A stretch of DNA of 64,000 nucleotides from Bacteroidota bacterium (GTDB lineage Bacteria > Bacteroidota > Bacteroidia > Chitinophagales > Chitinophagaceae): the NCBI GenBank assembly GCA_023386045.1, contig JAEWKK010000012.1, forward strand, positions 1 to 64,000, in the 5' to 3' direction. This document shows positions 1 to 8,935 of the stretch, in pieces. The notes under the pieces were generated by a model. The model made no database searches and was not told the origin of the DNA. It worked only from the letters and a program-made list of their open reading frames with translations. The position numbers were made by a program, and so were the translations under genes. The first letter of the stretch is position 1; each line of letters starts with the position of its first letter.

Positions 1-127
1 TGATCGAATACAATGAAAGGAGGCCTCATGAAGCACTGAATAATCTAACGCCTGAAGAATGGCATAAACAAGTATTGAAAAATGAAAAGTCTCTAATTAA
101 CACTGTCTGAGAAAAGGGGTACTTACA
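1..127 (+). mobile_element. Right end of an IS3-family insertion sequence
   Basis: The window opens inside an insertion sequence. The last 36 codons of its transposase are present and the transposase stop is at 108-110. The sequence AAAAGGGGTACTTACA directly follows and probably is the terminal inverted repeat (read outward-in it begins TGTAAGTACCCC, and IS3-family ends usually begin TG and finish CA). The end is set at about 127 by this and by the point where an unrelated outer-membrane protein reading frame resumes. The left end and the target duplication lie outside the window, so the exact boundary is an inference. Confidence 0.75.
3..110 (+). CDS. IS3-family transposase OrfB, C-terminal fragment
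   Basis: This is the C-terminal end of an IS3/IS150-type DDE transposase, cut only by the window edge. The visible peptide includes YNERRPHEALNNLTPEEW, the hallmark C-terminal segment of OrfB proteins that follows the last catalytic glutamate (family form: YN..RPH.AL...TP..). OrfB normally works as an OrfA-OrfB frameshift product that binds and cuts the IS ends. The catalytic DDE residues would lie upstream of the window. The fragment by itself gives no information on whether the element is active. Confidence 0.85.
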   Translation: MEYNERRPHEALNNLTPEEWHKQVLKNEKSLINTV

Positions 128-1313
128 TCATTTCACCAAAAATAATTTTTCTTCCAGTAGACCTTTTTCTTCTTTTTCAAAAGCAGAGTCGGGAATTTCA
201 ATCGGCTTATTAAAAGGATGGTCAAACCACTTTGATTTAGATTGTAACGCTTCCGGTTCATTTCCTAGGAAAGTCTCAGATAGGAATTCTTTAGATACAA
301 GAAGTTCTCTTCTCCAGTTTGACCTAAGAGTGCGGGGCCGATTTTTTAGTGCTGAAAAAAAATTTCAACCATTCATTTCGATTGGCCCAGGTATTGGGAT
401 GTTCAGATCGCAAGCTCTTCTATACAATTCGATAGGACCAGGAATTGAATATCGAATCCGTGATTTTTATGTTTTAACTGGTATACAATTTCGCAGCAGA
501 CTCTCAGAAAAGATTGATAACCATTTTTGCTATTCTCTTGGAATTGCAGGTACTATTAACCGGCCTAAAAAAGCCCTCTTAACAAAGCAACCTGCAGAAC
601 TTGCTGTTGGGCGGGATAGCGATGGTGACGGTATATTGGACACGGCAGATCGATGCCCAACAGTACCAGGTCTGCTTAGTTTTCAAGGGTGTCCAGATAG
701 TGACGGCGATGGTATTGAGGATCGTCACGACAATTGCCCAGGCGTTTTTGGACTGGTGAGATATTCTGGCTGTCCGGTTCCGGATACAGACAAAGATGGA
801 ATTAACGATGAATTGGATAGTTGTATAACAATTCCTGGTACTACCCGCTACAAAGGCTGCCCTGTTCCTGATACAGATGGTGACGGTATCAACGACGAAG
901 TAGACAGCTGCATTTCTGTCCCTGGAGTAACGAAATACAAAGGATGCCCTGCTCCAGATTCTTCATTGATAAATCGTCTTGATAAAGCCGCTCACCGTAT
1001 CTTCTTCTCTTCAGGTAGCTTCCAACTATTGCCTCAGTCTTTCCCTGCATTAAATGAGATTATTGAAATTCTAAAACAAGATTCGAAAATTAAATTATTT
1101 GTCGAAGGTCATACCGACAATGTGGGAACTGTAACTACTAATCTTTCATTAAGTGAAAACAGGGCCAGGGAAGTACGGCGATATTTAATTTCCAAAGGAA
1201 TAGAACCCGAACGTCTTTCCTCCACAGGTTATGGGCCGATCAGGCCAGTAGCTTCAAATAAAACAGCATCAGGTCGTGCTAAAAATCGCAGAGTTGAATT
1301 GAAAATCCAATGA
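128..1313 (+). pseudogene. OmpA-family outer-membrane protein, 5' end cut off by IS
   Basis: An outer-membrane protein with three parts: a beta-barrel-like region of alternating strands (about 128-600), four thrombospondin type 3-like calcium repeats of form DxDGDGxxD..D.C (about 610-960), and a peptidoglycan-binding OmpA C-terminal domain (about 1000-1310) with the GHTDNVG motif and the final GR..NRRVE motif. The frame stays open upstream of the first possible start (GTG at 330) right back to the IS end, and those codons (for example RSSLLQFDLRVRGRFF) look like barrel strands. So the signal peptide and first strands are missing and the IS sits inside the gene. A GTG-started product would lack a signal peptide and could not reach the outer membrane. 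I treat it as broken. Confidence 0.75.
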
Positions 1314-1395
1314 TCGAGCTGGTCATGATCGCCTAAGGCTGTCATTTTTTCCAAAAGCAATCTTTAGTTTCTTTCCCTTCAATTTAACGGAAATA

Positions 1396-1750
1396 TTAAA
1401 ATGGATTTGCGGCAAGCCAATCTTGTGAAGTATAAGCATAATCAATTCTCTGCCCTTGTTGCTGACCAATTAGGGTTCTTGCCAAAGGACATGTTTATAA
1501 TACTCATAGTGGGCATCATGCTCTTCTAATCCGGTTTGTGATAAAAATTCCTTGTATTCAGTAGTATTAACTTCAGTAAGCTTGTTATCTGACCAGATTC
1601 ATAACGATGGTAAAATTCATCGGCAAAACCCGCATTATAATGTACTTCATTCACCTTGAAAACCTCTTCTTACCACTCATAATTCAGAAGCTTTATTTTA
1701 TCCAGGCGTATTATCTTTTTGTATGCTCAGAATATCGACGATGCCATTCA
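1396..1750 (-). pseudogene. Decayed protein gene of unknown family
   Basis: No intact gene lies here, but the minus strand shows protein-like stretches in shifting frames: LDKIKLLNYEW then a stop, KVNEVHYNAGFADEFYHRYE, then after a frameshift TEVNTTEYKEFLSQTGLEEH and DAHYEYYKHVLWQEP, then after another shift LIGQQQGQRIDYAYTSQDW and a stop at 1396. The order and composition suggest one helical protein of roughly 110 residues that has collected stops and frameshifts. I do not recognise the family. The rest of the 1314-1858 gap shows nothing else I can support. Confidence 0.35.
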
Positions 1751-1858
1751 GCATTTTCTAAGACCTTTGAAGTATTTAATACAATTTCGAAATTCCAGTT
1801 TCTTGTTTAAATTTTTGAAAGTCTTGCATTTTCTTTTTTTGATAAAACCTTCTCTTCC

Positions 1859-2170
1859 CTATTTATACTCTCGGTCCAGATCTTCCAGTACATTCCTTAA
1901 AGCCCTCGATGCCCGTGCATAAAATTCTCCCATTCTTTCTATAAATGGTTGTAAGGATTTTGATTCAACACAAACAACATTTAATACATGATCGGCCTCA
2001 TTAATAACCTGGGTTAGGGTTTCCGAGTCTTTGGTTTCTTTTTTAATCAGTTCTGGCAAAAGAGTTTTAATAGTCTGAAGCCATGTCCACAAATATGGAT
2101 AATTAAGATTAGGATTAAAATAATGAGACCGTAACATTTCTAGTTTAATGAGCTTTTGATCGTAAGCCAT
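1859..2170 (-). CDS. Small helical protein, unknown function
   Basis: A 103-residue protein beginning MAYDQKLIKLEML and ending NVLEDLDREYK. It has no signal peptide or membrane segment. The charged heptad-like pattern and lack of glycines suggest an all-helical cytoplasmic protein. I do not recognise a family. It stands alone on the minus strand, between a decayed gene and a large exported protein, with about 130 bases to the next gene on its 5' side. Codon use looks normal for the window. It is probably real because the reading is unbroken and well-formed, but no function can be given. Confidence 0.5.
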   Translation of the reverse strand: MAYDQKLIKLEMLRSHYFNPNLNYPYLWTWLQTIKTLLPELIKKETKDSETLTQVINEADHVLNVVCVESKSLQPFIERMGEFYARASRALRNVLEDLDREYK

Positions 2171-2299
2171 AATGGTAAAATTTTATGATGAAAACTTAAA
2201 AATCAATATTAACTGCAGGTATTGTTTATCATTCATACTTTATAAAAGAAGACGAATTTTCACACACTTACCAGGATGTTAATTATATAATGCAAGGTT

Positions 2300-4384
2300 T
2301 TAGTTTTGCGTTACAATCTTAGTCCCGCCATCCCCATTCAGCTCTCTATATCTGTCCAGACCGGGACTTGCAACAGCCTGCAAGGCATTTTTCTTACTTA
2401 GGTTATAGGTAATACCGAAAACCTGACGTACAGTAAATTTATCTATCGTGGGTATGGTAAACTCATTCAGACTGGCTTTGACCCGGAATGTATTTTTATT
2501 TTCCACTGTTACTATATGATGCTGGGAAAAATCCAGGGTTTTAACAAAGCCAGCTGCAAATCCAGCATGTAGAATTATGCGCTCTGTTTTGCCAAGGTGC
2601 AGCGCTAAACTGGACACAAATTGAAGTTTCTGGTTGGTAGAATAAATTACTCCAACGCTAATTCCCGGAGTAATCCAGCTGGAACCCATCCGGGGTGTAA
2701 TGTTCACCATACCGCCAAACCCGAAATTATATCCCCCACTACGTACGCGATTGATCTGGATACTGTCCGTTATGGTTCCTACACTATCATAAACATGCTT
2801 TTGATATTCATTGTCCACTAAACCGGAAGCAAAAATGCCAAAGCTGAAATCCACTTTCAACCCTCCTCTTACCCACAGATCATAAACATAGGATTGCTTT
2901 CCCCCGGTGATCTTGTCTTCCCTCTCAATTTTGTACCTGATAAGATCAATATTTTTCAGGTTGGTAGAAGACGGCAAGGTAAACTCGATCATGTTATTTA
3001 ACTCAATAAAATCCAAATTCTTAAGGTGTAGCAATAATGAATAATAATGAGTATTGATACTCTTGGCAATATTGGAGTAGATCTTATTGTCTATGTCCAG
3101 GTAACTTACAAGGATCTGAAATTCTGCACTGGTTTTTTGAACAAAATCAAATACCTGACTCAACTGCGTCTTTATTTTTTTAAGCTTCTCCACCTGCTCT
3201 TCATCAAGGCAATTCTGCATTTTCAAAGAATTACTGTTCTGCGATAATTGACGGAAATTGGACTGTAACATGATGCCGATTTTTGTTGCAGTACCCAACA
3301 CAAACTCCTCATATACCTGGTATCTTTTTTTAATCAGGAATTCCTTGACATTAATAACTGTTGTTGTTTCATTGCTGCGTGATGAATACTGCCCCAACTG
3401 CATGGTAAACCCATATTTCCGTAACAATTCTATTAATCGGGCTGTTGCCGGTGAGTTACTATACCATGATAAAACACTGGGCACATTCAATAAGGAGTCA
3501 ATAGACTTAAAATCATTGTTCAACACATCGTAATTCAACGCGAACTCCTGAATGCTTTTTTCAATAGTCCTTACTTCACCAAAATCGTTAAAGCTGGAAT
3601 CAGGCCTGTTTTTATAATCTCGCAAAATAGATAAACTGCTGCTGCTGATTGGTAAAGTCATAATATGCCGCTCATAATTTTCCAGTTGATCATTTAACTT
3701 GCTTTCCCATTTATCGAACAGCTCCCGGTAAGCTTTTGATTTGCTCAGACTCAATGCATTCTGCTCCTGTTCTTCTTTTGTAAAGGGTATGGGATTATTC
3801 TGGTTATCGTAACGTCGCATGGGGTAAGGATATTCATCCAATATCCGGTTCAACTCGGCCTTATACTTGTAAAGAGAATCCTTATAATTCCGGATATTTT
3901 GCTCAAATGGCTCCAGTGAGGCTCGCTGGTTGGTTCTTTCAATATCCTCTTTAAATATCTGCGGAACGGTTATGTCAAAAGGCGACATAAAATAACCATC
4001 CTTGATAAATTGATTCAGCGCAGTGTTTTGAATACTGGCATCCATAAACTGGGTAACTGCCTCGCTATTGATATAGTACTTGTACCTCAGTGGATTTATG
4101 CCTTCAATTTTAAATGAACTTAATCGGGTGGAAAGAACCTCCAGCCTCCTGGTTTTTTTGCCCCTTTGAAAACTAAGGGAATCATTATCGTATTTCCTCC
4201 TGAGGCTCACTTGGATAGGATCACAGGTATTAAGGATGAATACATCTGTTTTGACCCTTGTACGGGGAAAAACAACAGGATCTGCACTGAGCTTGCCATT
4301 AGCGGGAGTCTGGGCAAAAGAAAAATAAGAACAGACCCCAATGAAAAATACCAGTAGTTGAACTACCTTTTTATTAGGTAACAT
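2300..4384 (-). CDS. Large exported protein with C-terminal barrel-like region
   Basis: A 694-residue protein with a clear signal peptide (hydrophobic LLVFFIGVCSYFSFA, cleavage before QTPANG). Residues 130-450 are polar and rich in predicted helix and coiled coil, including segments with YKDSLYKYKAELNRI and KLKKIKTQLSQVFDFV. Residues from about 510 switch to alternating hydrophobic and polar strands with glycine and aromatic residues (GGYNFGFGGMVNITPR, LALHLGKTERIILHAG), typical of an outer-membrane beta barrel. I recognise no named family. The protein probably sits in or at the outer membrane. It is transcribed alone; the neighbours on both sides give no functional link. Confidence 0.7.
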   Translation of the reverse strand: MLPNKKVVQLLVFFIGVCSYFSFAQTPANGKLSADPVVFPRTRVKTDVFILNTCDPIQVSLRRKYDNDSLSFQRGKKTRRLEVLSTRLSSFKIEGINPLRYKYYINSEAVTQFMDASIQNTALNQFIKDGYFMSPFDITVPQIFKEDIERTNQRASLEPFEQNIRNYKDSLYKYKAELNRILDEYPYPMRRYDNQNNPIPFTKEEQEQNALSLSKSKAYRELFDKWESKLNDQLENYERHIMTLPISSSSLSILRDYKNRPDSSFNDFGEVRTIEKSIQEFALNYDVLNNDFKSIDSLLNVPSVLSWYSNSPATARLIELLRKYGFTMQLGQYSSRSNETTTVINVKEFLIKKRYQVYEEFVLGTATKIGIMLQSNFRQLSQNSNSLKMQNCLDEEQVEKLKKIKTQLSQVFDFVQKTSAEFQILVSYLDIDNKIYSNIAKSINTHYYSLLLHLKNLDFIELNNMIEFTLPSSTNLKNIDLIRYKIEREDKITGGKQSYVYDLWVRGGLKVDFSFGIFASGLVDNEYQKHVYDSVGTITDSIQINRVRSGGYNFGFGGMVNITPRMGSSWITPGISVGVIYSTNQKLQFVSSLALHLGKTERIILHAGFAAGFVKTLDFSQHHIVTVENKNTFRVKASLNEFTIPTIDKFTVRQVFGITYNLSKKNALQAVASPGLDRYRELNGDGGTKIVTQN

Positions 4385-4791
4385 AGCAGTTGTTTTAGTT
4401 GTTTAAGAAAAGCCTTAAGCTCCTGATGGAAGATAGCCGCATACTGGGGTAAAGTCATACCGTTTTAACACGGTATTTTATCCGGGTTTTTACGGAAATA
4501 ACTAGTTTATTCTACTAATGAAGATTGTACTATGAACTACCTGATACCCAATATAAACCATACTAGCTATTGGTTGATCTCAAAACTATTATTGGCGGTG
4601 AAGTATGAAAGAATATTACTTACAACTAAAAGTAATTTTAGTAGTACTTGTGTTATACTTAAAACACTTGTATAGAGATAATCGTATGCCCTTGTCCAAC
4701 TTACCCTATTTCTTAAAGTAAATGACTTTTGCCTGAATGGTGTATATCCTTCATAAACAGATTCATAACCACTTGGAAATTCATAGTTCTG
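4385..4791. other. Intergenic stretch with one short hairpin
   Basis: Between the divergently unrelated minus-strand genes there are about 400 bases without a gene. The only structure I see is a perfect 6-bp stem at 4457-4476 (ATACCG, loop, CGGTAT) lying in the leader of the large exported protein and followed on the plus strand by TTTATCC. It is too weak to be called a terminator with confidence. No start codon with coding potential and no clear TAnnTTTG promoter was found. Confidence 0.4.
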
Positions 4792-5430
4792 CTACAATAA
4801 CGCCTGCTTGTTCACATAATTTACCAATGCCGCTGCATTCTTTAATCCCAGCTTCTTTAAAATATGATACCGGTGCACTTCGACAGTCTTTATTGAAATA
4901 CCTGCCACTTCCGCAATATCCTTCGACGACATTCCCCTGGCAATATATTTTATGATCTCTATTTCCCTGATGGATAATAAATGCACATTCCCTCTTCTTT
5001 TCCCTGCAACTTCATCCTCTTGTTTCATTAAACTTCGAATTTCCTCGCAAATATATTCTCCCCCATTTTGCACTACAATCAACGCATTCACCATCTCATC
5101 TAATGGTGAAGTCTTAGTTACATATCCTCTTGCACCATTCTGTATCATCTTTTGTACTAAGGAAGGCTGTGTATGCAACGAAACCCCTAAAATCTTTATC
5201 CCTGGTGCGTATTTCCGGATCAATGGAACCGCATCTATTCCGCACATATCTGGAAGGTTGATGTCCAGTATCACAATATCACACCGGTGTGTCTTACACA
5301 TATCTAACCCTTCTTCTGCACTGCTGCATTCCGCAAACACCGAAAACCGGCTGTCTGCATTAAGTACAAAACTCCAGGTCTCTCGAATCAAAGCATGATC
5401 TTCAATAATGATGATACTGATCTTGTCCAT
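4792..5430 (-). CDS. NarL/FixJ-type response regulator
   Basis: A 212-residue two-component response regulator. The receiver domain (residues 1-120) has the acidic pair E10-D11, the phospho-acceptor D56 in IVILDINLP, and the switch lysine in GYVTKTS. The C-terminal LuxR-type helix-turn-helix (about 148-208) contains LSIREIEIIKYIARGMSSK and the recognition helix region ISIKTVEVHR. It should bind DNA as a dimer when phosphorylated. No histidine kinase is next to it, so its partner is unknown. It is divergent from the AraC regulator at 5674 and shares the 243-base region between them. Confidence 0.9.
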   Translation of the reverse strand: MDKISIIIIEDHALIRETWSFVLNADSRFSVFAECSSAEEGLDMCKTHRCDIVILDINLPDMCGIDAVPLIRKYAPGIKILGVSLHTQPSLVQKMIQNGARGYVTKTSPLDEMVNALIVVQNGGEYICEEIRSLMKQEDEVAGKRRGNVHLLSIREIEIIKYIARGMSSKDIAEVAGISIKTVEVHRYHILKKLGLKNAAALVNYVNKQALL

Positions 5431-5657
5431 ATGTCTTTGTTAATAACCAATCATACTTCCTTGAAATCTCTTACTCCAATTGCTTAACGCCCTTTAGTCT
5501 TCTTCGTAAATCACTTGGGGGCACCAAAAAGGTGATTTCCCCTTTCCAAATAGTAATAAATACCCTTTCTTCAGATTTTATTAGATCCTTCTTTTACTTT
5601 CTCTTGCTATTTCAAACTGACCCTTATCGCATTAATAACAAATCTGAATAAAAGCTA

Positions 5658-5664
5658 AAGGAGG
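5658..5664 (+). promoter_or_regulatory. Strong ribosome binding site of the AraC gene
   Basis: AAGGAGG is a full Shine-Dalgarno match, unusual in Bacteroidota, which often lack one. It is 9 bases ahead of the ATG at 5674. Another ATG at 5670 is out of frame and opens a reading frame that stops after about 18 codons, so the two starts could compete. Confidence 0.6.
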
Positions 5665-5673
5665 ACTTTATGG

Positions 5674-6648
5674 ATGCTCCAGCTTCGTACTTCTACATAT
5701 GGCCTGATTTCCCTACCACCTTTTGAGCCCAGCCAAATAAAAGGTCCTCTTCTGGCAGGGAGCCAACCCTTTAGAGCTACTGGTGATTTCGGCCTGCTTC
5801 TTTTACAACTTTACCAGGCAGCTCATTTCTCCATTTCCCTTCATCAGTATCATTTTCATGAAGAAACCCTGGTTTCATTTCCCTTCTCAAAAGCCGACCT
5901 TCTGGCTGTATCCTGCCTGAAAGGCCATGCCCACCACCACCTGGACACAACCAAAATCACCTTGCTCACCGGGCAATATTTCCTTACAGCAGGATCCAAC
6001 ATTCATGACTTACTGCTGGAAGCAAATTTGGAAAACATGAACTTTGTAGTTTCTTATAATTTCCCTCTGTTAACTCCTCTCCTTACTTATTTTCCCCTTC
6101 TGGCTTCTTTGATAGATCAACACCATACAAGCACTTGCAACAACCAGCCGGCATGGATGAACAAACATATGAATAGTCTCATTGAACAAATTATGAGCTC
6201 CTATTACGAACCCGCCCTTCGAGATTTTTTATTTCATGAACACATCCATGACCTTCTCTATTCCATGCTTATAGAACTTGGACTACAGCCTGCCCAATTC
6301 AATAATCTTTCTGCTTCTGATATCGATAAGATTTACAAAGCAAGGGCTTTGATCCTGGAAAACCTGAAAACACACCACCCGATTCATGACCTGTCCCGCC
6401 AAGTGGGACTGAATGATTTCAAACTGAAAGAAGGTTTCCGTCAACTTTTTGGTAAAGGACCTTTTGGTGTCCTTAAGGACGCTCGCATGCAAATCGCCTA
6501 TGAACTTTTACTGCACACAAGTCGCCCGGAAAAAGATATCATGACTGAAGCGGGCTACACCAGCCTTTCCGCATTTGTAAAAGCATTCCGCAGTGTATAC
6601 GGCATACCGCCCGGCCACCTAAGATCAAAATCAGGTAACCAATCCTGA
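5674..6648 (+). CDS. AraC-family transcriptional regulator
   Basis: A 324-residue regulator. Residues about 225-320 form the double helix-turn-helix AraC domain: IHDLSRQVGLNDFKLKEGF is the first HTH and the conserved second part reads DIMTEAGYTSLSAFVKAFR followed by YGIPPGHLR. The N-terminal 220 residues are an uncharacterised sensor region with no known ligand motif. The start at 5674 is supported by the strong AAGGAGG. It precedes a MauE-like membrane protein and a DUF6520-like peptide on the same strand, and faces the SusCD locus, so control of these genes is a reasonable inference only. Confidence 0.88.
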   Translation: MLQLRTSTYGLISLPPFEPSQIKGPLLAGSQPFRATGDFGLLLLQLYQAAHFSISLHQYHFHEETLVSFPFSKADLLAVSCLKGHAHHHLDTTKITLLTGQYFLTAGSNIHDLLLEANLENMNFVVSYNFPLLTPLLTYFPLLASLIDQHHTSTCNNQPAWMNKHMNSLIEQIMSSYYEPALRDFLFHEHIHDLLYSMLIELGLQPAQFNNLSASDIDKIYKARALILENLKTHHPIHDLSRQVGLNDFKLKEGFRQLFGKGPFGVLKDARMQIAYELLLHTSRPEKDIMTEAGYTSLSAFVKAFRSVYGIPPGHLRSKSGNQS

Positions 6649-6750
6649 CCTCTGCCAATTGAACAAACCATAATACGTTTCGAACTACTAGAAAATTTCC
6701 AATTCACATCCGGTAGTACAAACTTTATATCACAAAATATTTAATGGTTT

Positions 6751-7170
6751 ATGCGGCCCCTCACGATTACCATCACCTGTATTTTATTGTTCTTGTTTGT
6801 ATACACCGCAACAGACAAACTCACCCACCTAAAAACCTTTAGGTATGTACTATCCCAATCTCCTCTTTTAACAAACTGGTCTCCCATCCTCGCCTGGTTC
6901 ATACCAATACTTGAGCTCATCATCACCATAATGCTTTTTTACCCATCCTCACGTGTTAAGGCATTGCTCCTTTCTTCCATCCTTCTTTTCATATTCTCTT
7001 TTTATATTTTTTATATGATAATCACACAATCCCATTTGCCCTGTCAATGTGGTGGCATCATTAGTTCTCTTTCATGGAATGCCCATTTGATTCTTAATCT
7101 TTCCCTTTCAATCCTGTCCCTATATGCCTGGCTCCTGGAAATCAATTATTTCAACACAAGACCCTCTTAA
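6751..7170 (+). CDS. MauE/DoxX-like small integral membrane protein
   Basis: A 139-residue membrane protein with four hydrophobic helices (about 4-22, 45-62, 70-92, 108-130). The pattern DKLTHLKTFRYVL near the N terminus, AWFIPILEL in the second helix and the motif PCQCGGI before the last helix match MauE-domain proteins, which are linked with disulfide or redox chemistry (MauE is named for methylamine dehydrogenase maturation). The CxC pair is the likely redox centre. In Bacteroidota such proteins often accompany DUF6520 peptides and TlpA-like thioredoxins, as here, which suggests a shared thiol-redox task in the envelope. Confidence 0.7.
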   Translation: MRPLTITITCILLFLFVYTATDKLTHLKTFRYVLSQSPLLTNWSPILAWFIPILELIITIMLFYPSSRVKALLLSSILLFIFSFYIFYMIITQSHLPCQCGGIISSLSWNAHLILNLSLSILSLYAWLLEINYFNTRPS

Positions 7171-7259
7171 TTCTTTATTCGAATAAACCCTTCTTACGGG
7201 TAGTAGGACAGGACAAGCCGAAAACCTGGAATAGAGTAGGCAATATTTCTTTATTAAAA

Positions 7260-7568
7260 ATGTTTTTTATGAAAAAGTTCCTCGTTCCTTTTCTTGCCAT
7301 CTTGATGGGCATTGGATTCAGCGCCTTTAAACCTACTGGCAAATCTTCATCAGTCGAAACTCCTTTGTACTGGTACACCATTGATGATGAAAAGTTTGGA
7401 GACCTGCTCACAACTGAGCAACTAACTCGTACTGATGCCATTGTCCAGAATGCAGTGCCCTGCAATGGTAACATCACTAATTTATGTGTAATGGGCCATC
7501 CAGATGACGATGTAAGTGGTCAGCCACTGTCTTCAAAAACCCCGGACAATACCGTTTACTTCCAGTAA
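7260..7568 (+). CDS. Small exported protein, DUF6520-like
   Basis: A 102-residue protein with an N-terminal signal segment (KKFLVPFLAILMGIGFSAF) that resembles the DUF6520 family of Bacteroidota, followed by a short polar mature part with two cysteines (VPCNGNITNLCV). DUF6520 members are found next to MauE-like proteins and SusCD loci; their function is unknown. Either the ATG at 7260 or the one at 7269 (MKKF) can be the start; the second gives the more usual signal peptide. A perfect hairpin follows the stop. Confidence 0.65.
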   Translation: MFFMKKFLVPFLAILMGIGFSAFKPTGKSSSVETPLYWYTIDDEKFGDLLTTEQLTRTDAIVQNAVPCNGNITNLCVMGHPDDDVSGQPLSSKTPDNTVYFQ

Positions 7569-7578
7569 TGGCAAAAGA

Positions 7579-7603
7579 GAAAGAGTGGCGGGGCCACTCT
7601 TTC
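7579..7603. terminator. Bidirectional terminator between convergent genes
   Basis: A perfect 11-bp stem GAAAGAGTGGC / GCCACTCTTTC with a GGG loop lies between the DUF6520-like gene (+) and the thioredoxin-like gene (-), overlapping the stop codon of the latter. Short A and T runs flank both sides, so it can serve both strands. Confidence 0.75.
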
Positions 7604-8925
7604 TATCGATCTCTGTCACTTATGACCAATACCTCTATTTCTCTCAACTCTTCTTCCAATAAAAAACCCTTTGATTTTAAATACGTCTGGAAGTCTTCCA
7701 GCTTCCCACCATCCAACAAACTTCCAGGGAAACAAATATCAATGGCTCCTTCAAATGACACTTCGCTTCTAAATGGCAGCCCATGATGAAACTCAATAAA
7801 ATTCTTCATAGCTGCTGAAAAATCTCCAGCCTTATATCCCTGCAGGCACCTAATGGAATCATTTTTAATACTCGTAACCTTGGTGTTCACATAAAAATTA
7901 TTCTTCTTTTTATTCCCTGCTGCCTTTAGCCCGGTCACAGGACCTCCCCTCAACACCAGGACTTTCTTCATTCTTTTTTCTATCCTTGCATCCAGGTCAA
8001 AATTCCGGTTCAGATCTTCTATCATAATCTTCGCCAATTCAGCTTTTCTCCTTTTTGGCAATAAAACATGATACTGATATAAATATTTATCCTGCCATTG
8101 GCTGATCTTGTTGGGATCTTCTGGATTTATATATGGATAGGGATCTTTTAACTCTATCACGGTTTGCCCAGCCAGCTCCCATTTGAATGGAAAAAAATCA
8201 TTAAATGCCTCTTGGTATAACCCAATAACTGAGTTGCGTGACGATGCGTATTGTACATAACTGCTCGTATCAATCACTGGCATATCATATGATATTGAAT
8301 CAGCAGGATGTATTAAATAAGAAAAATAACGTAGCTGCCTGAGTTCCCCACTGTCAATTATCGAAGGTATCAGGTAATTTTTCCTTGCCATATTCTTTAA
8401 CCCAATTTCCTTCCCTTTTAAAAACGAGCTGATATGCTCTTTCGTTGAATTAAAACCCTGCGTACGGTAACGAAGAACTCCTTTCTGGTCAATCCAAACG
8501 TGAAAGGGTACTCCCGCATGCGGAAACAGCTTCCTTAATAATGTATCTCCACAAATCATGGGCAGTTCTGGCATCTTTAATTTCTTCCTCGCTGCAAAAA
8601 AACGCAAGGTAGAATCCCTGGATTCCCTGTTCACCAGCACGAACTGAAGCTGGTTTTTATATTGCCTTTGCAGGTTTTCCATCTCGGGGAAAGATTTAAA
8701 ACAACCGACACAATTCGGCGCCCAGAAATCAATGATGACAAGCTTCCCTTTTAGCGCTGATAGCTGCAGGCTGCCTCCCTTAATATTGAGCACCTGCTGA
8801 AACTTCAGGTCTGGTACCTTCTGCCCTATTGCAACCTCCTGCCCCTGTACAAATGAAGCCATTAGTAAAGCCATGGCAAGAACCCTTAACCTTATACTTG
8901 TTATGAACTGAAATAAATACAACAT
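7603..8925 (-). CDS. TlpA-like thioredoxin-fold protein
   Basis: A 440-residue envelope protein. After an N-terminal hydrophobic signal (VLAMALLMASFVQGQ) comes a redoxin/TlpA domain (about residues 25-175) with the active-site motif WAPNCVGC, the cis-proline region GVPFHVWID and a long C-terminal extension of about 260 residues of unknown function. TlpA-like proteins reduce disulfides in the periplasm. The start at 8925 is chosen over the upstream in-frame ATG at 9006 because the latter lies inside susD and would put a charged stretch before the signal. It lies 10 bases after susD, so the SusC-SusD-TlpA genes are one operon. Confidence 0.85.
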   Translation of the reverse strand: MLYLFQFITSIRLRVLAMALLMASFVQGQEVAIGQKVPDLKFQQVLNIKGGSLQLSALKGKLVIIDFWAPNCVGCFKSFPEMENLQRQYKNQLQFVLVNRESRDSTLRFFAARKKLKMPELPMICGDTLLRKLFPHAGVPFHVWIDQKGVLRYRTQGFNSTKEHISSFLKGKEIGLKNMARKNYLIPSIIDSGELRQLRYFSYLIHPADSISYDMPVIDTSSYVQYASSRNSVIGLYQEAFNDFFPFKWELAGQTVIELKDPYPYINPEDPNKISQWQDKYLYQYHVLLPKRRKAELAKIMIEDLNRNFDLDARIEKRMKKVLVLRGGPVTGLKAAGNKKKNNFYVNTKVTSIKNDSIRCLQGYKAGDFSAAMKNFIEFHHGLPFRSEVSFEGAIDICFPGSLLDGGKLEDFQTYLKSKGFLLEEELREIEVLVISDRDR

Positions 8926-8935
8926 AAAAATGGTT

